From the NCBI GenBank assembly GCA_015680685.1, contig MNCI01007802.1, positions 432,066-496,065 on the forward strand: a DNA stretch of 64,000 nucleotides, in the 5' to 3' direction. Origin of the DNA: Gnetum montanum. Lineage: Eukaryota > Streptophyta > Gnetopsida > Gnetales > Gnetaceae. This document shows, one piece after another, positions 30,954-43,915 of the stretch (positions are counted from its first letter, which is position 1; each line of letters opens with the position of its first letter). Below the pieces are notes generated by a model. The model was not told the origin of the DNA. It did no database searches and was given only the letters and a program-made list of their open reading frames with translations. The position numbers and the translations under genes are program-made.

Positions 30954-33723
30954 ATGGAACATTCAGGGCATTACTGATAGGCTTTGACAGAAGCATGGAG
31001 GAAACTTTCTTTCCAGTCTAAATATTACTTTAGATCTCATTCTCCTTCAACAAATTAAGGTTTCAGTAGACCATTTATCTTTTTCAGCCCATTAGTTTTT
31101 CCCTCACTCCTCAATTATTTCTATGTCCAACACGAGTGGGAAAGGGGGATTTTCCATTATCTTCTCAACCTACTAGAGAGATAAAAACATTCAGGATGGT
31201 TCTAATTCTTGTTATAGAGTTTCTTGGGCTACCTTCTCTTCCTTGCATGGTCCTTTCAGTATCTATTGAATTTATTCCCATGATGATTCTATAGAACGTG
31301 CTCTCCTATGGTAGAAACTACATAATTCTCTTCCTCTGGTACCTTGGATTTTTTCTAGGACATTATAATATGATAGAATTCCCTCAAGATAAGCTTAGGG
31401 GTTGCTTATTCAACTACTAAATTTTGAGTATTAAACCTGGTCTACCTTTAAGATAAAGCTCTTCCTCATTGATGGGGTGGATTCCTTTGCTAGTGATCCC
31501 CTTCATAGATTTACTTGCAGAAATCTTTGTATTGGGATGGCTCACATCTATAGTAGGTTAGACAGGTGTTTTTTTTCCACCCTTTCTTTCTAGCAAGCCT
31601 TCTCCACTACCATGGTTCATCAACATGCCACTTTATCATATCATCTTCCAATCTCTATATCTATCCAAATTCATTGTAGCAATCATAGATAGAAATTCAA
31701 TCATTTTTAGCTACATAACATTTTTTTCTCTTCATATATCACTTGACTTCTTCTATCTAACCTTTGGAATGATGAACCTAGGCTCTTAGATTAGGTGGGT
31801 TGGATTCAGTGGTGGCATCATGCTTCTTGTAGAGTACAAAAATTTGCTTATTAATACAGTAAGGTAGTGGCTCCTAGAGCCAAACAAGAGTACAACAACA
31901 TTCTCCTTACTATTTAACATCTAACTAATAGATTAGCTCAAGATCCTTTCAACACTCTTATTCATGAGAAGTTAGCTAAAGCCCGGTTAGGCATCCAACA
32001 TTGGGAAGTGTACAAAGCACAAAGTGCCTTAATTAAAAGTAGACTCACTTGGTTAAATATTCTAGATGAACATTGTAAAGAGTTTTTGAAGTATCTAAAT
32101 AGCTCTTCTTACTCAAATTATTTAGAAAAAATCTCCAATCATGGCACCACCATCACTAGCCACAATAGTATTCTCACATTTCTCAAGAACTATTATGAAA
32201 CCTTATTTGTGGCTACATCTATGAACATCTCATCATTTAAGAGTACATCCTCAATTATCTTAGCCTTATCAATTCTACTATGTTGCAAAGCTTAGATACT
32301 AATATCACCAAGGAGGAGCTTTAGGCTATTCCAAGTGGATTCATGGGAAGGCTCTTAGTTTTGATGGTTTCCTCATTGAATTGTTTCAAAATCATTGGGA
32401 TCTAGTTGGAAATGACCTTCTCCAAGTTATTAGAGAGGCTATCATTACTAGTTCACTTGGGCCCAATCTAAATGAAGGGATCATTCATCTCCTTCCTAAA
32501 TCTGAGGATCCTACCTGTATCTCTAATCGGCATCGCATAACTCTTCTTAACGTGGTGTATAAAATTTGGGCCAATGATTAACCTTATGACTAAAAATAAT
32601 TCTTGGCCAAATTATATCTCCATAGGATTTGTTCTTGGTAGATATATTTTAAATAATGTGATTGCAGCATGGGAAGATCTCAGGTGGCTAGAGGATGATG
32701 ATCAAGATATATTCCTAATGAAGCTTAACTATGCTAAGGCCTATGACAAGATAAAGTTGGAATTTATTCTACAAACCATGACTAAACTCAGTTTTGGCTC
32801 TAAGTTCCTACATTTGGTAAAATTTTTATTCACAGATGCTACTATAAGAATAGCCACTACCTTTAGCATCACCTCTTCCTTTCCTATCCATAGGTTAGTG
32901 TGGAAAGGATGTCTTCTTGCCCCTTACCTATTCATCATCACAACTGACTTTCTTTGTCATTAGTTAAACTATGATATTAAAATTGATGTTCTCATTGGGT
33001 TCCACCTCTTTTCACCTCAACATTAGCTTCTTAACATGAATTTTTTTGATGACTCCTTTTTTCTTATTCAAAACACTGCTACTAGTTTTCCCTAGCTCTT
33101 ATCCCAAGTGGAGCATTATTGCTCACTCCTAGGTTCCATATTAATTGAAACAAATCTTTTATCTATAGCTTTCGCAATAACTACAATCATGTGACCAAAT
33201 TTAATTGGAAGCTTCTAGAGGATCAAGACATCATTAAGATTTAGGGAATTCCCTTCTATTTTAGATGTTTTATCTCTATTCTCTAGGAGCATGTAGTTTT
33301 TTGAATTTAAAGTAAACTCAAAAAATTTAAGATTAAACCCCTCACTTTAGTGGGTAAGTACCTCATATGTAAGTCTATATGTGTGTCTACCCATGTGTAT
33401 TACTCTTTGTGTTGAGGTCCCTTCCAAGTTTCTTATTAGAAGCTTGAAAAATTATTTTGTGACTTTATGTGATCTTCTAAATTCTCTTAGAAAGGCTTCC
33501 ATCATGTCACTTGGAATATTGTTACTCTTCCTAAGGCTAAGGGCAACATAGATCATTTGAACTCATTCAAGTAGGGGATTACGTTAGTTGCCATGTGGTT
33601 AGCCTAGCATCTAGATGACTCAGACATCATTGGAACTCTCCTCCAATGAAGACTTCAACAAGTGTTTTCCAAAAATAAGACCTTTTGGAAAGGAACCCAT
33701 TTCGTTAACTAGATCCTTTTCCC
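30954..33723 (+). pseudogene. LINE-B ORF2 (endonuclease-reverse transcriptase)
   Basis: It starts MEHSGHY and keeps the endonuclease stretch ending HYNMIEFPQDK (about 31,365-31,395). The pre-RT region is an open stretch, 32,008-32,295, containing SRLTWLNILDEHCKEF. The RT domain has GNDLLQVIREAIITS, SNRHRITLLNVVYKIWA (32,520-32,575) and a 129-codon open segment (32,574-32,963). That segment covers FVLGRYILNNVI, MKLNYAKAYDKI and VWKGCLLAPYLF. The catalytic box reads MNFFDDSF (about 33,036-33,060), where two Asp survive although the context is shifted. It is better preserved in RT than LINE-A but still carries stops and frameshifts. Confidence 0.88.
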
Positions 33724-34862
33724 CCATACTATAAAATTTTGTTGATCAAGATTTCTTCTTCATGAATCTTGAATGCTAAATTGTTGAAAACTCTGTATCA
33801 TTCATGACCATAATCCTGTACACAAGCTTTACATCTTTCAGACATTCCATTGACTCATTTTTTCCTAGAAAAATCAATTTAAAATTTGAACTTTTTAATG
33901 GCGATGTCATAGTTATGATTTCATATCTACAATGTTTCTGATATAAAAATAGTATATATATGTGCAAGAGTTAGTGAATGTTTTCATTTCTCTCATTTGT
34001 AGCAAGAGAAGTCTTTGTATTTTTTTTCCTCAACCCTCTTACACACTAGCTTCCAAAGGCCATAACTTCATCCTTGTAGCTCCAATGTTCAAAATTCTTC
34101 AATCTTGTTGATTCCAACGCTCTCAACTTGGTTTTTAGGGGATGCATTATGTGATCTAAGGGAAGAAAAATTTGAAATTTTGAGCTACAAACTCCTAATA
34201 TGTGGAAGATATTATAAAGGGTAATTACAATGACATAATAATAACGTTAAATTTAATCAAACAAAGTAAGGCTAGAAATATTCAGATAATACTCATAATA
34301 CATCATATCAACTATTTTAGACCATAATAAGTAAGGAAAATGATAGAAGGTCATAAGTAACTACAAGAGATAACACCTAAGGGGTTCTTGTTTTGAAAAT
34401 TTTTCAAACTTTGTAATCGTAATAAGATAAGAAGTTGATCTAACCAAGGATATAAGCAAGGTAAAGAACTATTTAGAATTGATAGGAACACCCTAATAAT
34501 TTCAAATCTTTGTTGATTGCAAATGGCCCTAAGGAGAATATTGAAAGAAGAATGTTCAAAACATGGGAGAGAAAGAGTAAGAGGTAGTGGGAAAGATCAA
34601 GTATGGGAACAAACCCCACAAGAAGAACATGTAGAGAAGAAGGCTCAATGATACAACATTCATCAAAAAACTCCTACTACATAGAATTCATCTTAAGAAG
34701 AGGCAAAAATTCCACAAGAGCCTAAATAAGGATGGTGCCTCATGCTATCACTAGATTGCTCCAGGCCATCCAAGAAGATTGATCATGTCCATGATCATCA
34801 TGGAACTGAATTTTGGTCCCTTTATGGAATTTTCTCCAAACATAGTGAAGACACAACACCAT
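33724..34862. repeat. Alpha block leading into S'
   Basis: Starts at the LINE-B end and runs to the microinversion at 34,863. It is missing the last 430 bp or so present in the A-type block (22,603-23,038). Confidence 0.75.
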
Positions 34863-34898
34863 AGAATCCTATCGAACATATATAGAATCCATACCCAC
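34863..34898 (-). repeat. 36-bp microinversion, copy 2
   Basis: Identical to 1,046-1,081, so the event is older than the 34-kb duplication. Confidence 0.8.
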
Positions 34899-35494
34899 CT
34901 TTCTAGGTGAAGGTGTAAGAATAAATATTCCACATTTCATAGGAGGTGTAAGAATAAATGTCTCACTTTTCATAGGTATTGGTTAATTAAAGGCCTTGTA
35001 ATAGTTATCAGTTATGATGGTTTAACACTAATTATGAAGCATTAATGCTTCAGTGATGGAGGGAAGAAATAATGCCACTCCATTCAAGGTTATCGTGTCC
35101 ATAAATATGATTTTTCTATGTCATCAAGGCAAAAAATTGAATTAGATGCAAATAAGATCTAATTAAGAATATTATAATATGTAATTGGTTGAATGTAAAT
35201 CTTCCTTTTTGTTTGTAGTATCAATTCATTTTTCCAATTAAGAATATTAATTTCAATAAAGAAAAAAAACTACAAAAATCAAATGATATAGAAATAGATT
35301 CTATATGCTTAATAGGACCAAGAAGACTAATAATCTCTTCCTTAACTTTCTAAAAAAAGCAATTAAAAGATAAATAGCTCTACAAAAAATGGAACTTTAG
35401 AATATTCTTTATATTAGACATTAGACTCATTATGAAATATCCCCAATCATTTTACAGTTAAAGAAACTTAGAGACTTTTGACAACCTATCCTTT
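34899..35494. other. Remnant of the Miro 5' flank in S'
   Basis: The counterpart of 1,082-1,676 with a few substitutions. No gene. Confidence 0.6.
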
Positions 35495-36092
35495 TTGACA
35501 CAATAGAACCATTGTGTGGTTGTTTGCCTGATTTTTCTCTACTGTGTAGGAGGCTACACTATAGTCTTGAGGGCTCAAGAACCATGTCGGCTACTGTGGT
35601 ATGCATCAACACTACTATTCTTAGTTTTTTGTTGCATTTTTTATTTTTATGGGATACTATTCTACACTACGCTCTTGGTCTTCATGGGTTGTTGTGTTGT
35701 ACTATGCTCTGGTAATGAATGTGTAGTGGTTCTAGTGGTGGGTAGGGTCTGTGTTACTATGCTATTGTTGTTATTTGGGTGATGGTACCCAATGCTACTA
35801 CTGCTACTTGCTAGGTGGTGGTAGTTGTGGCTGTGTTGGTGGTGATAGTGACTAAGGGTTTCTTCTATGGTTGTTATCATTGTAGCTACTGCAATGCTTA
35901 CCTTGTGAGTTGGCGCTATGGCTAGAGGTGCTATTCCAAGCCATTATCATGTATTTTAGCATTGTAGTGGATGGCTAGATTCAAGTGTTACATGTTGTTC
36001 TATGTTGTGGGGGTGGATTAGTGGTGTTCACTCAATCCGTGGTAGTTTGTCATCTTGCTGAAGCTACGAGGTTGTTTCATGTCGATTATGTA

Positions 36093-37170
36093 ATGGAAAA
36101 TTTATCTGATTCTACTTTTCATTTATTTAAGTTTTCTCTCCATCATGGAAGTTTTTATAACTTTCCAAAAATAAATTTCCTTTTTCCAAATGATATTTTT
36201 GATGTAGTTTATAAAGATTTTGCAATGTGCTTTATTTTTCTTTAGAAAGTGGGGTTTCTACTAAGGTCTTTGAGCATTAACATGCAAATCCAAAGCCTCC
36301 TTGAACTCTAGGGCATTCAAGTTTCTCATACCTATTACTACGCTTGGAACTTTATTTTTATGAAACTATCCAAGAACTCTCAGGTTGAGAAGAGTCTCTC
36401 CCTTAAAATGCAACTCTAATTATTTGTGCTAGAGATTTGACTTTAATGTTAATGAACTAACATAAAATACAATTCCCTATTATGTGGAATTGCCAAATAT
36501 TCTACTCATGTTTTCATTTGTAGAGAGGGATATAATGTGTACCCTTGGTCCAATTATTTTTTACCATAACATTTTCATTAATGGGACTCAAATTTTCTGC
36601 TATTGTAGCAAACTTGGTATAGCTCTTAGGAAAACCTTGTTAACTCTCATAGTTGGTGGAAAACTCTTCACCTTGAAAATTAATTATTTTTGTCTTCCAA
36701 ACTTGTCCAACTAGTGGCATTGGGTTGAGCATCATATCTTGGTATGCCCCTTCTTAGCTAAGAAAAAACAATCCATCTTGTTTTGAAAAATATGGTCCCT
36801 AGACACATCATCTCATGCACCATCAAAATCCTTTACGTTTGAAACCTTCTCTAAACTAGCTACAAAGTCTTCCTCTTTGTTTGGCCTCTCGAAGGTACAA
36901 GCACGATAGTTGGATGCACACACCTCAACACATGTCATCCCCTCAAAGTCCTTCAAGTACTCCATCTTAGGTTAGGAGTTTGTGATGGTCAATGAAAGAA
37001 AACAAGTCAAAGCTTCCTCCCCTATAAATCCACCCTTCACTTCCTCTTCATTGAATACTTCGACTACAAACAACTCCTTTGCCATTATTTCATAGTCAAT
37101 GGAAGTTGATATTTTCACTTTCAAACCTTCTGTTGACCATTCATTACACATGCCTTCTGATTCCCTATGA
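36093..37170 (+). pseudogene. LINE-S' ORF1 (DUF4283-like)
   Basis: MENLSDSTFHLFKFSLHHGS (36,093 onward) is open to 36,245 with LFPNDIFDVVYKDFAM. After stops the frame resumes at 36,484 with ELPNILLMFSFVERDIMCTLG and GIALRKTLLTLIVGGK. The zinc-knuckle Cys residues are lost as in the other copies. The C-terminal tail (36,840-37,150) is present here but absent from copy 1 because of the assembly scramble. Confidence 0.7.
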
Positions 37171-37180
37171 ACCCCCTATC

Positions 37181-38370
37181 ATGGAACATTCATGGCCTTA
37201 CTGATAGGCTTTGACAGAAGCATGCAGGAAACTTTCTTTCTAGTCTAAATATTACTTTAGATCTCATTCTCCTTCAAGAAATTAAGATTTTAGTAGACCA
37301 TTTATCTTTTTCAGCCCATTAGTTTTTTCCTCACTTCTCAATTCATTCTATGTCCCACATGAGTGGGAAAGGGGCATCTTCCATTATCTTCTTAACCTAT
37401 TAGAAAGATAAAAACATTCAGGATGGTTATGATTCTAGTTATAGAGTTTCTTGGGCTACCTTCTCTTCCTTGCACGGTCCTTTCAGTATCTACTAAATTT
37501 ATGCCCATGGTGATTCTATAGAACGTGCTCTCCTATGGTAGGAACTACCTAATTCTCTTCCTCTGGTACCTTGGATTTTTTTGAGGACATTATAATATGA
37601 TATAATTCCCTCAATATAAGCTTAGGGGTTGTTTATTCAACTACCAAATTTAGCTTTATACCTTCATTCATTACCATTTGCAGCTAGATGGTTCCATGCA
37701 TAGCACTTTTATGGCCTCCAATGAATTAATGGATCTAAACTTCTACCTTACAAGTTACATGTCCCCTTTCACCTTTTTCATGATTCATCAAGCATCATTC
37801 AATGATGTAACAAGTCTTGGAGAAAATAAGAGTCAAAACAATTCTAGATCCCCCTCTTCTAAGGTATTTGAAGATTACTGAATCTCCCTAAAATTGAGTA
37901 GTTCCTTTGGTCTCTCCTCCACTAAGGTTTACCTATCAACAAACATCTTGAATATCTCAAGATTCATAGTCTCAATTGTCCTCTTTATGGTGGTCAAGAG
38001 GACTTTGTTCATGTGTTTTGGCTTTGTCCCTTCACACAGCATGTGTGTACATGACATCCAAAATTAGTCCATTGTGCAAGCTATCCCATGATGATGTTAT
38101 ATTTGGCCTTTTGGCCACCACTTCTAGTAATTTTAAATTTCTATGAAAAGTCATTAGGACCATGATTTTATATTATATTTGGATGCATAGATGTAATGCT
38201 ATCTTTCAAATGATTTATTATTCTAATAAATGTCATCTAATAATGATGGAGAAATTGCAGATATTCCTCCTCATTCATTTCCAACTCAAATCTCAAGCAT
38301 CAAAGTTCAAAATGGATATTCATCAATTGATTCATCTTCTATAGCCTTGGGAAAGACACATGTGCTCAAG
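37181..38370 (+). pseudogene. LINE-S' ORF2 remnant, RT deleted
   Basis: It starts MEHSWPY and has an LQEIKIL-like stretch followed by the endonuclease remnant to about 37,650. It then joins the C-terminal zf-RVT part (CPLYGGQEDFVHVFWLCP-like at about 37,977-38,035). A TGA at about 37,880 interrupts a stretch that is open in LINE-S. It cannot encode an active protein. Confidence 0.75.
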
Positions 38371-38690
38371 AAATCCTTTTCATTAGGAATATCTACATAG
38401 AATCATACCTTCTTACATTTGAGTGGAGTCACCATATGGGAGTCTCTTTGCCTTCTATCAAGCACTATCTATCTTCTCCAAATTTCTGCCACTCTCTCTT
38501 GTAATACGTTAGCTAGTTGGTGGATGGTAGTTCCCTAGATTAGATTTCTCCCTTTCACAAATGATTATTTATGGGGACTTTTCCTAGAGTTTCATCCCTA
38601 ATATTCTAAGTTTTTCATATTTTTGTTTGCATGACTTAATGTGGTTTATGTATTTAACGCTCTTTTACTATTAATAAATCATCTTTTCGC

Positions 38691-39754
38691 AGTCCGACAC
38701 CCCTCATATTAGACATCAAAATTTGAAGTCAACTTACAAATGATAATCACTTCATGATTATGTATAAATGACCCTATATCTAGGACATGATGCACCATCA
38801 AAGAATTACCAAACTTAATAAGTCAAAAAAGAAAGAAAGAATGAACACCTAGTATAAAGGACTTGAATGTCATGTTTTATGTCACAGCATTTAACTATGA
38901 AATGAAACTTCAATTACAAAGTAAATAATCCAAAATTTCAATGAGCATATATTATGATGCAGGATCAACAACCAATAACTCATATACATCATTAGGAAGA
39001 ACAAAATCAAATGTATTAGTTACATCAACATCACTAAAAGAAGACATCATAAGTATTTGCTCACCAACTTGTAAATTTGCATTCTAATAATCAATAAAAA
39101 ATTTTACATCAATAGAAGAAATAGAAATTTTACTATCAATTGAAAATGTTGGAAGTGATTTAGAATCCTTCATAAACAAATTAGATTCCCTGAAGAAAAA
39201 TTGAAGAGAGAAAAAATTATATCTACTAGAACTAAGCATCTTATTGTTTGAGAAATCACTTGATTTTCAGTTGCACTTTAAACCCAAGCTTGACAGTAAG
39301 TAGACATCATCATAAAAAATATATATGTGAAGAAAAAAACTTTGTAATATCAGGAGTATCTAATGAAAGGAACAACGCTATAATTGATACATTGAAAAAT
39401 TGAGTGAATAAAATTAATTATTAGTAGGGATGAAGGTCCCAATCCTAACAAAATTTACATCATTGTTAACATCCATGAATTTAAAATAGAAAAATAATTC
39501 AAGTAGAGAGTTTTGTCTTAATACCAATATTTGTATCAAAGGAAGAAAGTGGTACCACTTGTGAAATATCATCACCTCATCACTTATTATTGATCTTACA
39601 TTGCGAATGTTCACTATCAACTATAACCTTCTTGTTGACACTAGTTTTAATCTTCATGTTCATAGTGTTCTTGTTAGAAAAGGATAAATTTATCTTATGA
39701 GATATCTATCTAAGTTGCTTAATACTTTTTCTACTATCAATAAAAATATACAAA
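38691..39754. other. Unassigned AT-rich DNA of S'
   Basis: The counterpart of 4,708-5,767. The minus-strand stretch 39,414-39,620 is still open with three residue changes; the one at 5,097-5,300 is closed here. Loss of the frame argues against a conserved gene. Confidence 0.4.
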
Positions 39755-39898
39755 GGAGCTTCTATCTTTAGCTTAGTAATAAGGCTCTTAATTTGAAATC
39801 TCCAAGTCATGGATTCAATTCTCGTGGGCACTACTAAGTTAAAAATTTTCTTATTTGACTATATATCTTGGGGTGTACCTATATTATAATTATTTTGA
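39755..39898 (+). mobile_element. SINE, plus strand, S'
   Basis: A box TAGCTTAGTAATAAGG (39,769), B-box-like GGATTCAATTC (39,811) and tail GGTGTACCTATATTATAATT. The A box is better preserved than at 5,787. Confidence 0.65.
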
Positions 39899-40209
39899 GG
39901 TTCTAACCACTAGGTAGCTACCCCTATCCTATAGCTACCCCCTTCCCCTCTGAAATAAAAATATTAGCAAGATGCATTGTTCAAGTGGTTAAGTGGTATG
40001 TTGATATGATACATAATTAGATTTGCTTCACTATTTATGCTTAAGTTTTAAAAAGGTATCATGTTGGATGCATGTCATAAGATATATAGAGTTATATGTT
40101 TTTGGTTTGGATACCTCTTATTATAGGCATATATGTTTGGGCATTAATGACTTGTGATGTGACAGATGGTTACGCCCATTATATATTCTTAAAACAAGGC
40201 TAAGATAAT
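39899..40209. other. Spacer between SINE and LTR-a'
   Basis: Same C-rich tract and tRNA-like TGGTTAAGTGGTATG as 5,912-6,221. No gene. Confidence 0.4.
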
Positions 40210-41091
40210 TGATGAAGTGTATTTTTTCTAGCTTCAATTTAGAGCCCTGATATCAAATACCTGATATCTCCAACCAAGAAGCAATGTCAAATATCCAATA
40301 TCACAGGATGTGTGCTAGCCTATAAATATAATACTTGGACACATAGTTCAAGAAGTCATATTAGTCATAGCATAGTAGAGCTCTAGTAGTTTCTTTCCCT
40401 AGAGTTAGAATATTCTCCCAAGTGTCCATTGTAAGAGTCATTGAGTGTATGAATCTTTATTCAAGCACTGTTATACCTGAGCATGATAATGTGTGTGGTA
40501 ATAAAGATGAGCTTTCTAATAAACCTTGTAGTGCTTTAGCTAGATTAAATATTTTCTTTATGCATTAAATGTTTTAGCAATTTTATTTAATTATTTTAAG
40601 TAATTAAGATAATTAAAAAAGTAAGCTAGCTAGGTTAAATAGTAATTAATTAGGCACATAACTACAACCACTTTGAGCATGAGCATGATGCTTGGTAATC
40701 CTATTAATGCTTAACATTTGGTAACCTAGTAGCATTATATGTGTTCAAGATGTGTATGGAATGTTGGACCAGATGCTTTTTTTAAGATTAGTTAGACATT
40801 GGTTGGTTAGTTAGGTTAAATTAGTAATTAAATTACTTCATTCCTTTTATCCTTTATTTTAAGCACCCAAAACATAAAACATAAAAATAAGAAAAATCAT
40901 ATGCCTTGATTACACTTAACTATTCCTCTGCATATCACAAGTGTAAGTTGGAATACAATGAATGACTGTTAGGACAAGTTCACTTCCTAACGACTAGTAT
41001 ACTAGAAGACATCGAGTCTATGGAATTCAACCAAATCACATGTGAATACTTAGTGATTCATATGGTTGAGTGTAGGGGTACTTTGCACTCA
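40210..41091 (+). mobile_element. LTR-a'
   Basis: Counterpart of 6,222-7,104. The PBS remnant TGGAACCATTGTCGATGA lies at 41,096-41,113 and the TATA-like CTATAAATATAATACTTGG at about 40,319. Confidence 0.65.
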
Positions 41092-41247
41092 TCATTGGAA
41101 CCATTGTCGATGACTCTTTTTGTTGAAATGTGCACTATCTAGGCATAATGAAAATCATTAACATTGTTGGAAAAACCCTAAGGTCAAAATCATCTTAGAA
41201 AAATATATAATAATATGAGCATAGTAACATCTTATTTTAATTGCAGA

Positions 41248-41361
41248 ATGTCTTCTTATCATAGGGATGATGATACTAAACCACTAATGACTCAAGAATG
41301 CAGGGTTGTATATACTCATCTAGATGAGTATGTGATTGACTTAATATTCATCCTATATTAG
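41248..41361 (+). pseudogene. gag N-terminal remnant behind LTR-a'
   Basis: Same 37-codon fragment as 7,261-7,374, with VYTHLDEYVIDLIFIL before the stop. Confidence 0.5.
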
Positions 41362-42077
41362 GATGAATAATTATGGTGGTGAGATATGGAGAGAAACATT
41401 GTAATGCCACCCAAGCTATTCCTTATGGGTATTAAATTTAGCAACCTGTATCACCAAGTGGTTGTACTATCCACAATCTTACTCATTATTAATACCTTTC
41501 AGAGTACCATCAACTTTTCACTCTAGAGATAAAATCTCATTAATATGCTCCTCATCCTCATTAGAACTTTCAACATTATGATTCTAATCCTTTATCACCT
41601 ACTTCACCCATGTAAACTAAACTTTTATCTCAACCATAACAACAAAATGTGACACAGGCTATAAACATGCATGTAGATAACAACTTAAGTGGTCCTAAGT
41701 GTAAGCCCTAGAAGCATCCATTCTTTAGGCTTGTCAACCATCCTAAACCTATGCAAGACTCATTGACCATGGATCTCACACCTATACCTTTCAAAATCAC
41801 TCATGAGTGACCTTCAAAACAAAATTCCAATGTATAAACTACCATGTTAATCCATGCTATTAAAAATTGGATAAAAGTAGGTAATCTTCCTAGGAAGAAA
41901 ACTAATTTTAATAGTCCCCTCATTTATTTTCAAATCCTTAGGAATAATCCATTTAAGACTCTATTAGAATTAGGTTCTGAATTGAACTTGATCTCTTAAA
42001 AGATGTACCAAGCCAAGAACCTTCCACCATTAAAGAATTACAAAATCAAGTTGGAGCTAGTAGACTAAGCCATCATT
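41362..42077. other. Decayed LTR-element interior of S'
   Basis: Counterpart of 7,375-8,090. The part 41,818-41,977 is the block seen at the left edge of the window. Confidence 0.45.
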
Positions 42078-42269
42078 ATGTGTTTTGGATTGGTAGAAAA
42101 AATTATGAATATCATTAGTGGATGTTCATATCCTACAAATTTTATTATGACACATATGGACAACTATAAGGGGGAATTTTTCATCATTATGGCAAAAACT
42201 TGCTTGAGTACCATCGATGCTAAGCTAGGGATTATAGACTTATCCTTGGATATTTTTGTGGAAAATTAG
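42078..42269 (+). pseudogene. Retropepsin-like fragment, copy 2
   Basis: Reads SGCSYPTNFIMTHMD where the copy at 8,091 has SGWSYPINFIMIHMD. The conserved Trp of the family motif is lost here. The rest (CLSTIDAKLGIIDLSLDIF) is identical. Confidence 0.5.
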
Positions 42270-42940
42270 CATGGGGACATTAAGAACAAAATTGTTTCAT
42301 GTATTATGTATAGTGAAAAAATGTATAACTACATGCAAAAATTATAGATCATTAGTCAAAAAAGCATCATGACATGTAGTACATGTGAAGAAGAAATGTG
42401 CATCTAGAACTGCCTGTATGTAGTAGCCACAAAGTAAGAAGGTCACTAATAGTTGAAAATAGATGAAAGCTATAAATTCAAAATATCCATAATACTAGAA
42501 GAAGCACTTAATAACTCATATGTTAAGAAGATGAATAGGATGGAGGATATGAAACAACCACTCTTTTAAGTATCATAAGTGTAACAAGATAAAGATATTA
42601 ACTAGGGAAAGTTAGAAATTCCAAAAGAATTTAAGTTGGAACTAATATAGATAAAGATATTATCAAAATTACTAAAATATATTTCCCTTTACAACAGTAA
42701 ATCAGTAATAATCAATGTAAAGATAACAAAGAAAGAGAGGAGGAAGCTACCAAAAGTTGTGAAAAAATGACCCACAATGTTTGCATGATCTTATAATAAC
42801 AAAACTAGAATTGATCCATGTATATACCAACATCACATATACACAGATCCCATAATAAAGCCCAAGATCTAACCATAGTGCAAATGATCCAAATTTGAAT
42901 AATTCCCATACCAAGTAGAATAAGTATTAAAGAGGTGCAT

Positions 42941-43893
42941 TGATGAAGCATTGGGTGGCTATAGCAACATAGATGTGTCAAGGCAGATGCCTCAATGCAT
43001 TTGTTTACAACAAAGTCAATTTTTCATCCACCAATGATATCATAGTTACGATATTGTATGTACAATGTCATAAATTCAATATCATATCTCATGATACGCT
43101 ATTATATAAATGATATTTTGGAATGCGTGTTTGCGTATAAATACAACACTTGGATGCACAATTTGAAGAAGTTTTAGTCCATCCTTCGGTAGATTCTTGC
43201 AATTTCATTTCATAGTTTTAATGATAGAGTGAATGCCCACAGTGTGGTATTGAGAAATTGTACAAAATCTTTATTCGAGAAAAGTGTACTTTGGCAAAAT
43301 TCATGTCTAGAAATAAACATCAAGATTGCTTTTCATCATTGCAGCATCCAGTTATATTTACTATTTTACTTAACATAGCTTTTACTATTTCATTAATTTA
43401 ATCATTTACATTTTCAAGTACTTTACTTTCTTGTTTATTAGTAAAGTGTAATGAGTACAACTAGTTTTAAATGTTTAACTATAATCATTTGGTAATCCTA
43501 GTAATGTTATTGCTTAGTTCATCTAGTAGCATAATGCTTGGTAACCCAGTAATAGTTACATGAGCCCAAGGCATGTATGGTAAGCCAGGACTAGATGCTC
43601 ATAGCCCTAGGATAGTTTAGATTTATCTTCTTGTTATTAGTTAGATTAAATAGTTAATTTTCTATTATCATTAAGATTAGTTTACAATTGCATCAACATC
43701 AATTATCATATGTCCCACTTTGGACTAAACCATATGTGACAAAGTTACCACTAGTCCAAGTGGGAAGATATTGTCCTGTGATCAATGCTTAACAATCTTG
43801 ATGCCATTACTAGTCCCATCCATATAATTTTAATGGATTGTGTATGAATGCTTAAGATTCGTATGGTTGGGCATAGGGGTACCTACCACTCTT
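42941..43893 (+). mobile_element. LTR-b'
   Basis: Counterpart of 8,954-9,907, followed by PBS TGGAACCATTGCTAGGGAT at 43,897-43,915. The preceding interior 42,270-42,940 matches 8,283-8,953 and holds no gene. Confidence 0.7.
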
Positions 43894-43915
43894 CATTGGA
43901 ACCATTGCTAGGGAT

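Larger units (their letters stand above)
29247..33723 (+). mobile_element. LINE-B: L1-type LINE, 3'-truncated
   Basis: Presumed 5' UTR (29,247-29,841), ORF1 (29,842-30,880), ORF2 (30,954-33,723). It ends at the same base as LINE-A, against alpha (CCATACTATAAA at 33,724). The truncation therefore predates the A/B duplication. Confidence 0.85.
163..33980. repeat. Higher-order tandem repeat, copy 1 (sub-units S, A, B)
   Basis: Position 181 aligns exactly with 33,998 (offset 33,817). The alignment continues colinearly through the block, with offsets drifting between about 33,586 and 33,988 because of small indels. Inside are three related sub-units: S (163-10,787), A (10,788-23,038) and B (23,039-33,723, then the start of the next alpha). 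A and B each carry an LTR pair, a SINE, a Miro pseudogene and a LINE. S lacks the Miro block. By eye the two 34-kb copies differ by roughly 1-5%, whereas A and B differ by roughly 8-10% in the Miro region. Confidence 0.95.
35495..38690 (+). mobile_element. LINE-S': internally deleted LINE, unscrambled copy
   Basis: This has the same structure as LINE-S but is continuous through the region that is inverted at 2,932-3,302, so it gives the true order: presumed 5' UTR to 36,092, ORF1, ORF2 start at 37,181, deletion junction near 37,650, C-terminal part and a 3' end near AATAAATCATC at about 38,680. Confidence 0.82.
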